Counted from the first letter of the stretch, positions 34,526 through 43,046 are shown. The stretch is DNA of 64,000 nt from Xenophilus sp003671765 (GCA_051414805.1 CP166702.1:3472001-3536000); one strand, 5' to 3'. Made by a program: numbers and translations. Notes: generated by a model not told the origin, from the letters alone.

Positions 34526-34777
34526 GTTCACTCCAGGGGTGCAGTTATGAAAACGGGCACGGCGCGGAACCGTTGCATCAACTGTAGCCGAGGCATCGAC
34601 TCTTATGTCTTATATAAGACATATTTTTTGACGTTATAAATCAACCACTTAAAGCACATTTTTCTCAATGCAAAATCGTATTTCTTGCATTGAGAAAATA
34701 TGCGGCGGCGCAGCACGCCTGTTTCCCATAATAAGAAACGCATTTTCCGCGGATGAAAGCATGTCCGTCCTGGGCAG
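34526..34777 (-). promoter_or_regulatory. aceA control region with two palindromic operators
   Basis: The 252-base gap is much more AT-rich than its surroundings. It contains a perfect 20-bp palindrome TATGTCTTATATAAGACATA (34604-34623), then an inverted repeat with 14-base arms TTTTCTCAATGCAA (34660-34673) and TTGCATTGAGAAAA (34685-34698) around an 11-base spacer. A third, looser motif, TTTCCCATAATAAGAAA, is at 34722-34738. These are placed as regulator sites for aceA. I cannot assign the regulators with certainty. Confidence 0.7.
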
Positions 34778-35191
34778 TCATCCGCGCAGCGGGAGGTGCT
34801 TCAGCCAGTCGCCCTCCGGAATCACGGGGGCGGTGCGCACCCTGTTGGGATGGATCTCGTAGACCAGGCAATCGACCTCGCCAATGCCAGGGACAGGCAC
34901 GCGCACCATGCGGCGCCGGTACTCGCCGCTGTCGTCCTCACGCACTTCCTCCAGCCGGTCGAGGGCCGCCTCGACCTCGGCACACACGCTGTAGATCTCG
35001 CCGAGCACGCGCCCTTCGCCGCCGAGAGTGATGCCCGGATAGGCGCCCAGGTCGTAGAGCGTGCCGGCGATGGCACCCTGCCCCACCCATCGCGGCAGCG
35101 GCCGGAAACGCCGGATGTCGTTGCTGCCGCCCGCACGCAGGGTGCCGTAGACGAAGACATGACGGGCAGACGAGTGTTCTGGGTCGGGCAT
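34778..35191 (-). CDS. Gamma-glutamylcyclotransferase family protein
   Basis: The 137-residue protein has the AIG2-like fold signature HVFVYGTLRAGGSN near its N-terminus, GEIYSV and the acidic residue in LDRLEE expected for the catalytic Glu. Family members release 5-oxoproline from gamma-glutamylamines or are repair enzymes of related chemistry. I start it at the ATG at 35191. It is divergent from the EamA transporter. Confidence 0.85.
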   Translation of the reverse strand: MPDPEHSSARHVFVYGTLRAGGSNDIRRFRPLPRWVGQGAIAGTLYDLGAYPGITLGGEGRVLGEIYSVCAEVEAALDRLEEVREDDSGEYRRRMVRVPVPGIGEVDCLVYEIHPNRVRTAPVIPEGDWLKHLPLRG

Positions 35192-35229
35192 GATCCGGCG
35201 CCTGTGTCGTTCCAAATGCCCGCAGTCTA

Positions 35230-36165
35230 TTGACCTCCGCCGCCCCACCCCGCCTCCTCGCCTACGGCTGCCTCGCGCTGAGCATGTCGCTCGTGGGCAG
35301 CTACGTCGCCCTCTCCAAGCCCCTCGCGGCGGCCTTCCCCGTGCTGCTGCTGGCCTGGCTGCGCTTCGGCATCGCCGCCCTGGCCATGCCGCACTGGCTG
35401 CGGCGCCCTGCCGACGAACCCCCGATGACCCGCAGGACCCGCGGCCTGGTGTTCCTCGAGTCCTTCCTCGGCAACTTCCTGTTCTCGATCTGCATGCTCT
35501 TCGGCGTGAGCCTGACGAGCGCGGTCTCGGCTGGGGTGATCATGGCGTCCATCCCCGCGGTGGTGGCCATCGCCAGCTGGCTTTTCCTGCGCGAGCGCAT
35601 CACGCGACGCATTGCAGCGGCCATCGCCTGCGCGGCGGTCGGTATCGGCCTGCTGGCGCTCACGCCGCACCACGGCGGCAACGGCACTGGCGCGGCAGGC
35701 ACGTCGGCACCCTGGTTGGGCAACCTGCTGGTCTTCTGTGCCGTGCTGTGCGAAGCCGCGTATGCCGTCATCGGCAAGTCCTTGACCGGCCGGCTCGGCC
35801 CCAAGCGGATCTCCTCGCTCATCAACCTCTGGGGCTTCGCGCTGTCGACGCCCTTCGGCGTGTGGCTTGCCCTGCGTTTCGACTTCGGTGCTGTCTCGAC
35901 GGGCCTGTGGCTGCTGCTCGTGCTCTACGCGCTGGCGGCCAGCATCTGGACCGTGTGGCTGTGGATGACCGGCCTGCGCAGCGTGCCGGCCGCGCAGGCC
36001 GGCGTGTTCACCGTCATGCTGCCCGTGAGTGCCGCACTGGTCGGCGTCCTCGTCCTCGGCGAGCCCCTCTCCACCACGCAGATCGTGGCCTTCGGGATCG
36101 CCCTGCTCGGCGTGGTGCTCGCCACGTGGCCATCGCGTCGCGCATCACCGCTGCCGCCGCCTTGA
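35230..36165 (+). CDS. EamA/DMT-family transporter
   Basis: The 311-residue protein has ten hydrophobic segments in two EamA repeats (residues about 8-145 and 160-305). It probably exports a metabolite such as an amino acid. The only start that keeps the first membrane helix is a TTG at 35230, so the exact start is uncertain. It is divergent from the cyclotransferase gene, 38 bases apart. Confidence 0.85.
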   Translation: MTSAAPPRLLAYGCLALSMSLVGSYVALSKPLAAAFPVLLLAWLRFGIAALAMPHWLRRPADEPPMTRRTRGLVFLESFLGNFLFSICMLFGVSLTSAVSAGVIMASIPAVVAIASWLFLRERITRRIAAAIACAAVGIGLLALTPHHGGNGTGAAGTSAPWLGNLLVFCAVLCEAAYAVIGKSLTGRLGPKRISSLINLWGFALSTPFGVWLALRFDFGAVSTGLWLLLVLYALAASIWTVWLWMTGLRSVPAAQAGVFTVMLPVSAALVGVLVLGEPLSTTQIVAFGIALLGVVLATWPSRRASPLPPP

Positions 36166-36251
36166 CGAAGACCCGCGCCAGAGGCCGTTTTCAGAGGGAA
36201 AACACCCCTCGAAAAAAACAACAACTCCCAATGAAAAATTCGCTTTCTCCC

Positions 36252-36280
36252 TTGGAAACGCGTTTTTTCTCCTTTAGCAT
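36252..36280 (+). promoter_or_regulatory. Putative promoter of the H1-like SWIB gene
   Basis: TTGGAA (36252-36257) and TAGCAT (36275-36280), separated by 17 bases, match sigma-70 boxes at four of six positions each. The region is AT-rich and flanked by an 11-base inverted pair CCAATGAAAAA (36228-36238) / TTTTTCATTGG (36304-36314). Confidence 0.4.
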
Positions 36281-36349
36281 CCGCAATGCCAGTGGAGACG
36301 CTGTTTTTCATTGGTAGAACGTTCTATCGAAATCACAAGGAAATCAACC

Positions 36350-36787
36350 ATGGCAACTGCAAAGAAAGCACCGGCGAAGAAAGCGCCGGCGAAGAAGGCG
36401 GCTCCGGCCAAGAAGGCTGCAGCACCGGCGAAGAAGGCCGCACCGGCCAAGAAGGCGGCCCCTGCGAAGAAGGCTGCACCGGCCAAGAAGGCAGCGCCCG
36501 CCAAGAAGGCCGCTGCGAAGAAGGCTCCCGCCAAGAAGCGCACCCCCAACGCCGCCTTCATGAAGGCCCTGACCCCCAGCCCCGCGCTGGCTGCCGTGGT
36601 GGGCTCGACCCCGCTGCCGCGCACCGCCATCGTGTCCAAGCTGTGGGACTACATCAAGAAGAACGGCCTGCAGGACAAGGCGAACAAGCGCAACATCAAC
36701 GCCGATGCCAAGCTGAAGGAAATCTTCGGCAAGGCCCAGGTCTCGATGTTCGAGCTGGCCTCGCTGATCGGCAAGCACGTCAAGTAA
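36350..36787 (+). CDS. Histone H1-like protein with C-terminal SWIB domain
   Basis: The 145-residue protein has an N-terminal half (residues about 3-66) made of PAKKA-type repeats, nearly all Lys, Ala and Pro, like the tail of eukaryotic histone H1 and bacterial HctA/AlgP-like proteins. The C-terminal 80 residues (TPNAAFMKALTPSPALAAVVG ... KLWDYIKKNGLQD ... IFGKAQVSMFELASLIGKH, quoted in pieces) are a SWIB/MDM2-type domain. It probably binds and compacts DNA. The ATG at 36350 follows an AAGGAAA site. A strong terminator follows. Confidence 0.9.
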   Translation: MATAKKAPAKKAPAKKAAPAKKAAAPAKKAAPAKKAAPAKKAAPAKKAAPAKKAAAKKAPAKKRTPNAAFMKALTPSPALAAVVGSTPLPRTAIVSKLWDYIKKNGLQDKANKRNINADAKLKEIFGKAQVSMFELASLIGKHVK

Positions 36788-36804
36788 GACGGCGCAGCCC
36801 CATG

Positions 36805-36830
36805 AAAAAGCCGGCGCAAGCCGGCTTTTT
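36805..36830 (+). terminator. Bidirectional terminator after the H1-like gene
   Basis: AAAAAGCCGGC-GCAA-GCCGGCTTTTT is a perfect 11-bp stem with A- and T-runs, serving both the plus-strand H1-like gene and the facing ThDP-enzyme gene. Confidence 0.93.
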
Positions 36831-36864
36831 CTTTGCCCGTGCGGCGCTCGGCCGCATCGCGCGC

Positions 36865-38556
36865 TCAGCGCCTTTCCTGGGCGGCACTCCGGATGGCGCT
36901 CAAGGTGCCGCGCGTCGTGATGACCTCGGGGTCCAGCGGGATTTCGATCAGCGTACCGCCCTCGTGCGCCAGCGCTCGCAGCAGCGCAGCCTCGAAGCCG
37001 GGCGTCTCCGTCACTCGCTCGGCCGCATAGCCATACGCCCGAGCGAGCGCGCAGAAGTCGGGGTTGTGCAGCGCCGTCCCGCTGACCCGCACGGGGTACT
37101 CGCGCTCCTGGTGCATGCGGATCGTGCCGTACATGCCGTTGTTGAGCAGCACGATGATGCTCTTGCCGCCATGCTGCACGGCCGTGGCAAGCTCCTGCCC
37201 GTTCATCAGGAAGTCGCCATCGCCCGCGATGGTGAACGCCACGCGCCCGGTCGTGATGCTGGCGGCGATGCCCGCCGGCACGCCGTAGCCCATGGCGCCG
37301 CTGGTGGGTGCCAGCTGCGTCTTGAAGCCCTTGGCCAGCCCGTGGTGGCGATAGAAACGGTGCACCCAGCTCGCGAAATTGCCGGCGCCGTTGGTCAGCA
37401 CCGCATCGGCCGGCAGGTGCTTCTGCAGGCACTGCACGATGGCCGGCATGTCGATGGGGCCGGGCAGCGGCTGCGGCACCAGGTTGGCCTCGTAATCCGC
37501 ATGCACCGCCTGCGCCCAGTCGCTCCAGGGCAGCTCGGGCGGCGCCGTGAGCACCTCCAGGGCCCGCGCCGCGGCGTTCATCGTCGTGTTGAACACCAGA
37601 TCGGCCTGGTACACGCGATGCAGTTCCTCGGCGCTGGCGTGGAAATGCACCAGCTTCTGCGCCGGACGCGGCGCTTCCAGCAGGGCGTAGCCGCCGGTGG
37701 TCATCTCGCCCAGGCGCGGTCCGATCGCGATCACCAGGTCGGCTTCGCGCACCCGCGCCGCGAGCTTCGGGTTGATGCCGATGCCCACGTCGCCGGCGTA
37801 CAGCGGATGGTGGTTGTCGAAGGTGTCCTGGAAACGGAAGGCATTGCCCACGGGCAGTTGCCAGTTCTCCGCGAAGCGCTGCAACGCCTGCGCCGCCTGC
37901 GGCGTCCAGCCGCCGCCGCCGGCGATCACGAAGGGCCGCCGTGCCGCCAGCAGGAGCTGGCGCAGTTCGCGCAGCCCGCCCGGGTCGGCCCACGCCAGCG
38001 CCGGTTCCACACGCGGCAGGGGCTTCGCTTGCACGGCGCTGCGCAGCATGTCCTCGGGCAGCACCAGCACCACGGGCCCGGGGCGCCCGTTCATCGCGGC
38101 GGCAAAGGCACGCGCCACGTACTCCGGCAGGCGGCTGGCCTCGTCGACGCGCTCCACCCGCTTGGCGAAGCCCTTGGTGCTGGGGCCGAAGAAGCTCTGG
38201 AAATCGACTTCCTGGAAGGCCTCGCGGTCGCGGAAGTCGCTGCCGACATCGCCCACGAGCAGCACCATCGGCGTCGAATCCTGGAACGCCGTGTGCACGC
38301 CGATGGAGGCATTCGTGGCACCCGGACCGCGGGTGACGAAGCACACGCCGGGCCGCCCGGTCAGCTTGCCGTGCGCCTCGGCCATGAAAGCCGCGCCGCC
38401 CTCCTGCCGGCAGATGACGAAGCGGATCTCGTCCGCATGGTCGTGGAAGCCGTCCAGCGCCGCCAGGTAACTCTCGCCCGGCACGCCGAACACATGGGTC
38501 ACGCCCTGGGCGATCAGGCATTCGACGAGAAGGTGTCCGGCGATCTGGGTGCTCAT
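36865..38556 (-). CDS. Thiamine pyrophosphate-dependent enzyme (acetolactate synthase-like)
   Basis: The 563-residue protein has the three-domain ThDP fold: the catalytic Glu52 in CRQEGGA, a central domain, and the cofactor motif GDGDFLMNGQE ... NNGMYGT. It resembles large subunits of acetolactate synthase or related 2-oxoacid decarboxylases/oxalyl-CoA-like enzymes. No small subunit gene is nearby, so a catabolic role is more likely than isoleucine/valine synthesis. It is divergent from a TetR gene with a TetR-type operator between them. Confidence 0.85.
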   Translation of the reverse strand: MSTQIAGHLLVECLIAQGVTHVFGVPGESYLAALDGFHDHADEIRFVICRQEGGAAFMAEAHGKLTGRPGVCFVTRGPGATNASIGVHTAFQDSTPMVLLVGDVGSDFRDREAFQEVDFQSFFGPSTKGFAKRVERVDEASRLPEYVARAFAAAMNGRPGPVVLVLPEDMLRSAVQAKPLPRVEPALAWADPGGLRELRQLLLAARRPFVIAGGGGWTPQAAQALQRFAENWQLPVGNAFRFQDTFDNHHPLYAGDVGIGINPKLAARVREADLVIAIGPRLGEMTTGGYALLEAPRPAQKLVHFHASAEELHRVYQADLVFNTTMNAAARALEVLTAPPELPWSDWAQAVHADYEANLVPQPLPGPIDMPAIVQCLQKHLPADAVLTNGAGNFASWVHRFYRHHGLAKGFKTQLAPTSGAMGYGVPAGIAASITTGRVAFTIAGDGDFLMNGQELATAVQHGGKSIIVLLNNGMYGTIRMHQEREYPVRVSGTALHNPDFCALARAYGYAAERVTETPGFEAALLRALAHEGGTLIEIPLDPEVITTRGTLSAIRSAAQERR

Positions 38557-38618
38557 TGGAGAAAGTGGTGCTGCAGAGTTCGGCGATTATCGGCAGTGCC
38601 GATTGCGGCCCGCGAGAA

Positions 38619-38637
38619 TTAACCATATAGTGAATTA
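38619..38637 (+). promoter_or_regulatory. Putative TetR operator, copy 1
   Basis: TTAACCATATAGTGAATTA lies between the divergent ThDP-enzyme and tetR genes. Its reverse complement aligns with the element at 39355-39376: both have TAATTCACT, four variable bases, then GGT and AAT. It is therefore the likely autoregulatory site of the adjacent TetR protein. Confidence 0.6.
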
Positions 38638-38648
38638 GAGCCCAGACC

Positions 38649-39293
38649 ATGTCAGCCGCCGCCCCCGTCGTCGAAACCCGCCTGCGCGATGCCGACCGCT
38701 CGCAGGCGGCGATCCTGCTCGCCGCGCGCGACGAGTTCGCCAACCATGGCCTGGCCGGTGCGCGGGTCGACCGCATCGCCGAGCGCGCCGACGTCAACAA
38801 GCGCCTCATCTACTACTACTTCGGGAGCAAGGACGACCTCTTCCTGGCCGTGCTCGAGCGCACCTACGCCGACATCCGCGAGGCCGAACAACGCCTGCAC
38901 CTGGACGAGGTGGAACCGGTCGAGGCCATCCGCCAGCTCATCTCCTTCACCTGGCACTACTACCTGGAGCATCCCGAGTTCATCACGCTGCTCAACAGCG
39001 AGAACCTGCACAGGGCGGTGCACCTCAAGCGCTCCGAGCGCATCCAGGAGATGAACTCGCCGCTGGTGCAGCTGCTCGACGGCATCCTTGAGCGCGGCAG
39101 GCGCCAGCACCTGTTCCACGCCGGCATCGACCCGATCCAGCTCTACATCTCGATCGCGTCGCTGTGCTATTTCTACCTCTCGAACAACCCCACCCTGTCG
39201 GCCATCTTCGGCCGTGACCTGCGCGCCCCCAAGGCGATGGCGCAGCGCCTGTCGCACATGACCGAGCTGGTGCTCGGCTACGTGATGCGCTGA
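38649..39293 (+). CDS. TetR-family transcriptional regulator
   Basis: The 214-residue protein has an N-terminal TetR HTH (residues about 18-64, ILLAARDEFANHGLAGARVD ... NKRLIYYYFGSKDDLF) and a helical ligand domain. It probably represses the divergent ThDP-enzyme gene, itself and the downstream transport/catabolic cluster through the repeated operator at 38619 and 39355. The ligand is unknown. Confidence 0.92.
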   Translation: MSAAAPVVETRLRDADRSQAAILLAARDEFANHGLAGARVDRIAERADVNKRLIYYYFGSKDDLFLAVLERTYADIREAEQRLHLDEVEPVEAIRQLISFTWHYYLEHPEFITLLNSENLHRAVHLKRSERIQEMNSPLVQLLDGILERGRRQHLFHAGIDPIQLYISIASLCYFYLSNNPTLSAIFGRDLRAPKAMAQRLSHMTELVLGYVMR

Positions 39294-39320
39294 CCCGGGT
39301 ATCTACCAAGACACGCCGCG

Positions 39321-39376
39321 TTGACGGCGCGGCAGCGGTCTCCCTAGAATTCCTTAATTCACTTTCTGGTGAATAA
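39321..39376 (+). promoter_or_regulatory. Promoter and TetR operator (copy 2) of the 39-50 kb cluster
   Basis: TTGACG (39321-39326) and TAGAAT (39345-39350) with an 18-base spacer form a good sigma-70 promoter. Just downstream lies the near-palindrome TAATTCACTTTCTGGTGAAT (arms TTCAC/GTGAA, 39358-39373), which would cover the start point. It is the same motif as the one in front of tetR. Confidence 0.65.
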
Positions 39377-39394
39377 AGAACAGGAGACAAGAGC

Positions 39395-40366
39395 ATGCGC
39401 ATCGCCGCACTGGCCGCCACCGCGGCCTTCGTGAGCCTGAGCACCCTGGGCGTCCAGGCTCAGAACGCCTACCCGAGCAAGCCGATCCGCGTGGTCGTGC
39501 CCTTCGCCGCAGGCAGCACCACCGACATCATTGCCCGCGCCATCACCGACAAGATGGGCCAGAGCATGGGGCAGACGCTGGTGGTCGACAACCGCGGCGG
39601 TGCCAGCGGCACGATCGGTCAGCAGGCCGTCGCCACCGCCGCACCCGACGGCTACACCATCCTCATCCACTCGTCCTCGCACACGGTCAGCCCCTCGACC
39701 TTCGCGAAGCTGCCCTTCGACACGGTGAACGACTTCGCCGGCGTCACCCCGATCTCCTCGCTGTCGAATGCGCTCGTCATCTCGCCCGCGAAGAACATCA
39801 AGTCGCTGCAGGAACTGCTCGCCACCGCACGTGCCAAGCCCGGCAGCCTGAACTTCGCCTCGGCCGGCCAGGGCAGTGCCACGCACCTGAACGCCGAGAA
39901 GTTCAAGCTTGCCGCGAAGATCCAGGCCACCAACATCCCGTTCAAGGGCTCGGCCGAAGCGGTGACCGAGGTGCTGGCGGGCCGCGTCGACTACTACTTC
40001 TCGCCCATCGCGCCGGTCATCGGCCAGATCAAGGACGGGCAGCTGCTCGCGCTGGCCGTGGGCTCGCCCAAGCGCGCCAGCGCCCTGCCCGACGTGCCCA
40101 CCACGGCCGAAGCCGGGGTGCCCGGCTCCGAGTTCAACTTCTGGATCGGGATGATGGCGCCCGCCAAGACGCCGCGCGAGATCGTCGACCGGCTGCATGC
40201 CGAGGTCGAGAAGGCGCTCGCGTCGCCGGAGGTCAAGGAACGCTTCGCCAAGCTGGGCGCCGATCCCTGGACGCTCAAGCCGCGCCAGTTCGACGCCTAC
40301 ATCAAGGAAGAGATCGCCAGCAACGCCGACGTGGTGAAGGCCGCCGGCCTCGCCGCCCAGCAGTAG
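39395..40366 (+). CDS. Bug-family tripartite tricarboxylate transporter substrate-binding protein
   Basis: The 323-residue periplasmic protein has a signal peptide (residues 1-22, VQA) and the Bug/TctC signatures YPSKPIRVVVPFAAGSTTDI and GTIGQQAVATAAPDGYT. Such proteins bind carboxylated compounds; most, as here, have no TctA/TctB membrane partners next to them. It is the first gene of the cluster and follows a CAGGAGA ribosome site. Confidence 0.9.
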   Translation: MRIAALAATAAFVSLSTLGVQAQNAYPSKPIRVVVPFAAGSTTDIIARAITDKMGQSMGQTLVVDNRGGASGTIGQQAVATAAPDGYTILIHSSSHTVSPSTFAKLPFDTVNDFAGVTPISSLSNALVISPAKNIKSLQELLATARAKPGSLNFASAGQGSATHLNAEKFKLAAKIQATNIPFKGSAEAVTEVLAGRVDYYFSPIAPVIGQIKDGQLLALAVGSPKRASALPDVPTTAEAGVPGSEFNFWIGMMAPAKTPREIVDRLHAEVEKALASPEVKERFAKLGADPWTLKPRQFDAYIKEEIASNADVVKAAGLAAQQ

Positions 40367-40391
40367 TGGCCCCTCCGAGGAGCACAGCGCC

Positions 40392-41129
40392 ATGGATGCC
40401 TACGACGTCGCCTACTACCGCCACCACGGCCACCTCACGGTGAACCACGTCTTCGAGCCCGGCGAGATGGACGCGGTGGTGCGCGACATCGAGCAATGGG
40501 GCGAGAGCTTCCTGGCGGCACTGCCCGAGGAACAGCGCGCCTGGTACATCGACGGCGGCGTGCAGGCGCGCACCGTGCTGCGCAAGCTCGACAACCCCCA
40601 CTTCCACCGCAGCGCGGTGCAGGCGCTGGCGCGCGACCGGCGGCTCTTGGACCACGTCGAGACCCTGATCGGCCCGGGCGTGTCGGTGTACTTCAGCCAG
40701 ATCTTCTTCAAGCCGCCCGAGGGCGGCGGTCCGAAGCCCGCGCACCAGGACAACTTCTACTTCGGCCCGGCCGACCCCGAAGGCATGGTGACCGCCTGGA
40801 TCGCACTGGACGACGCCACGCTCGAGAACGGCTGCCTCTACTTCGGCGACGGCACCAACCTCGGCCCCGTCTACACCCACTTCGCGCCGGAGAACGAGCC
40901 GTACAACCTGCAGATCCCGCCGGAGATCCTCGACAAGCAGCCGATGACGCCGGCCCCGGTGCGCAAGGGTGGGGTGAGCTTCCACCACGGGAACACCTTC
41001 CACCACTCCGGCCCCAACCACAGCAGCCAATGGCGCCGCGCCTGCGCCCTGCACTTCGTGAGCAACGCCAACAGCTTCGACAACCCCGCGCTGCCCTACG
41101 ACCACTCGCTGAAGTTCCAGGTCTCCTGA
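40392..41129 (+). CDS. Phytanoyl-CoA dioxygenase (PhyH) family protein
   Basis: The 245-residue Fe(II)/2-oxoglutarate oxygenase has the metal ligands His118 and Asp120 (AHQD) and a distal His near 204-205 (FHHSGPN). It probably hydroxylates or cleaves the cluster's substrate. The GGAG ribosome site lies 25 bases after the Bug gene. What the substrate is cannot be seen; the neighbours suggest a polyol-, sugar-acid- or cyclitol-like compound. Confidence 0.88.
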   Translation: MDAYDVAYYRHHGHLTVNHVFEPGEMDAVVRDIEQWGESFLAALPEEQRAWYIDGGVQARTVLRKLDNPHFHRSAVQALARDRRLLDHVETLIGPGVSVYFSQIFFKPPEGGGPKPAHQDNFYFGPADPEGMVTAWIALDDATLENGCLYFGDGTNLGPVYTHFAPENEPYNLQIPPEILDKQPMTPAPVRKGGVSFHHGNTFHHSGPNHSSQWRRACALHFVSNANSFDNPALPYDHSLKFQVS

Positions 41130-41139
41130 CATGAATCAG

Positions 41140-41185
41140 CCCCCACGCTCATCGCTTCGCGTATCGCTTGCTCCCAAGGGGGCAC
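41140..41185 (+). repeat. GC-rich intergenic element, second copy (CCCCCA ... AAGGGGGCAC)
   Basis: Located in the 89-base gap before the ABC permease gene, this segment starts CCCCCACGCTC and ends CAAGGGGGCAC, with TCGCTTCGC-type sequence between. It has the same ends and position relative to a permease gene as the element at 6672-6725. Confidence 0.5.
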
Positions 41186-41218
41186 GTCAATGCCTTCGGG
41201 CGGCCGGGCGCCATTGAC

Positions 41219-42001
41219 ATGACCCGCTGGATCACCCACCCCGCCGCGCGGCCCTTCTGGCTGCTGCTCGTCCTGCTGGTCCTGTGGGACCTGCTGGTGC
41301 GCCTGTTCAAGATCCCGGCTTATCTGATCCCGCCCCCGATGGCGGTGATCAAGCAACTGGGCGCCGACTGGTCCATGCTGCTACAGCAGAGCCTGCCGAC
41401 GCTGTACGCGACGCTCGGCGGCTTCGTCGCCTCGGCCCTCATCGGCGTGCCGATCGCGATGTGGATCGCCTATTCGCGCACGGTCGAGAGCTTCGTCTAC
41501 CCCCTGCTCGTGTTCTCGCAGTCGATCCCCAAGGTCGCCGTGGCGCCGCTCTTCGTGGTGTGGTTCGGCTTCGGCATCGTGCCCAAGGTGATCGCCGCCT
41601 TCCTGCTGGGCTTCTTCCCGGTGGTGGTGTCGACGGTGCAGGGCTTCAAGTCGGTCGAGCCCGACGTGATCGACCTCGCGCGGTCCATGGGTGCCGGGCC
41701 GATGAAGATCTTCCTCAAGTTCCGGCTGCCGCAGGCCCTGCCGGCGATCTTCAGCGGGCTGAAGGTGTCTGTCACCCTGGCGGTGGTCGGCGCCGTGGTC
41801 GGCGAATTCGTGGGCTCCAACTCCGGCCTGGGCTTCGTGCTGCAGCGCGCCACCGGCACCTTCGACCTGCCGCTGATGTTCGCCGCGCTGGTCGTGCTGT
41901 CGATGATGGGCGTGATCCTCTTCCTGATCGTCGAACTGGTGGAACGCTGGCTCATGCCCTGGCACGCCTCGCAACGCCACGACCTGCAGGCCACCGCCTG
42001 A
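41219..42001 (+). CDS. ABC transporter permease (SsuC/TauC/NMT1-type)
   Basis: The 260-residue inner-membrane protein has about six helices and the binding-protein-dependent transport motif (EPDVIDLARSMGAGPMKIFL). It belongs to the nitrate/sulfonate/taurine/thiamine-precursor permease group. I chose the ATG at 41219; an upstream start would read through the repeat element. It works with the binding protein and ATPase that follow. Confidence 0.9.
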   Translation: MTRWITHPAARPFWLLLVLLVLWDLLVRLFKIPAYLIPPPMAVIKQLGADWSMLLQQSLPTLYATLGGFVASALIGVPIAMWIAYSRTVESFVYPLLVFSQSIPKVAVAPLFVVWFGFGIVPKVIAAFLLGFFPVVVSTVQGFKSVEPDVIDLARSMGAGPMKIFLKFRLPQALPAIFSGLKVSVTLAVVGAVVGEFVGSNSGLGFVLQRATGTFDLPLMFAALVVLSMMGVILFLIVELVERWLMPWHASQRHDLQATA

Positions 42002-42047
42002 CGCCGCTCTCATTTTTTTCCCGCACCACAACGACCTGGAGACACGC

Positions 42048-43046
42048 ATGCAACGACGCAAACTCATCGGCGCCACCTGCGCCGCCGCCCTCGCCCTGGG
42101 CATGGCCACCGGCGCCATGGCGCAGACGCGCGACAAGGTGACGCTGCTCCTGAACTGGTACGTGTACAGCGAACACGCGCCCTTCTTCATCGGCAAGGCC
42201 AAGGGCTTCTACGAGGCCGAGGGCATCGACCTCGACATCCAGGAAGGACGTGGCTCGGCCGTGTCGATCCAGGCCGTGGCGGCGAACTCCGCCACCTTCG
42301 GCTACGTCGACGTTCCCACCATGATCCGCGCCGCCACCAAGGGCGCGCCGGTCAAGGCGGTGGGCGTCGCGCTGCAGGTCAGCCCGATGTCGGTGATGGG
42401 TCTGGCCGAGAAGAACATCAAGACCCCCAAGGACATCGTCGGCAAGACGGTGGCCATGACGCCCGGCGACTCGATGAGCCAGATCTGGCCCCTCTTTCTC
42501 AAGAAGACCGGCCTCAAGGAGGGCGACTACAAGGTCGTCTCCGGTGACGGGCAGACCAAGCTCAACGCCGTCATCAACGGCCAGGCCGACCTGTTGCTCG
42601 GCTACGTGATGGACCAGAACATCAAGATCCAGGACGCGACGAAGAAGCCGGTGCAGGTGATCCGCTTCGCCGACTACGGCATCGAGATGGTCAGCTCGGG
42701 CATCGTCGCCAACAAGGACACGCTGGCCAACAAGGGCGACCTGGTGAAGCGCTTCATGCGCGCCACCACCAAGGCCTTCGAGGCGACCGAGAAGGACCCC
42801 GAAGGCGCGATCGACGCCATGCTCAAGGCCAACGCCAAGGCCGGCCAGCGCGACACGCTGATCATCGGCATCAAGCTGACCACGCCGCTCTATCACACGG
42901 CCGAGACCAAGAACCTGCGGCCCCTGCGCGCCTCCATGAAGGACATCGACGCCTCGCTCGACCTGCTGGTGCAGTACGGCGGCCTCGACGCCTCGCTGCG
43001 CGGCAAGGCCGACGACTGGGTCACCAACGACTTCCTGCCGCAGTAA
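42048..43046 (+). CDS. ABC transporter substrate-binding protein (NMT1/THI5-like)
   Basis: The 332-residue periplasmic protein has a signal peptide ending MAQ near residue 26 and an NMT1-like body (VTLLLNWYVYSEHAPFFIGK ... GFYEAEGIDLDI). The NMT1/THI5 group binds aromatic heterocycles, sulfonates or pyrimidine-like compounds. It lies 46 bases after the permease. Confidence 0.9.
   Translation: MQRRKLIGATCAAALALGMATGAMAQTRDKVTLLLNWYVYSEHAPFFIGKAKGFYEAEGIDLDIQEGRGSAVSIQAVAANSATFGYVDVPTMIRAATKGAPVKAVGVALQVSPMSVMGLAEKNIKTPKDIVGKTVAMTPGDSMSQIWPLFLKKTGLKEGDYKVVSGDGQTKLNAVINGQADLLLGYVMDQNIKIQDATKKPVQVIRFADYGIEMVSSGIVANKDTLANKGDLVKRFMRATTKAFEATEKDPEGAIDAMLKANAKAGQRDTLIIGIKLTTPLYHTAETKNLRPLRASMKDIDASLDLLVQYGGLDASLRGKADDWVTNDFLPQ

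Noticed and set aside
36350..36560. The Lys/Ala-rich repeats as a non-coding tandem repeat or CRISPR-like array
   Set aside because: The units are in frame, variable in length and belong to a clear coding sequence with a ribosome site and a SWIB domain after it.
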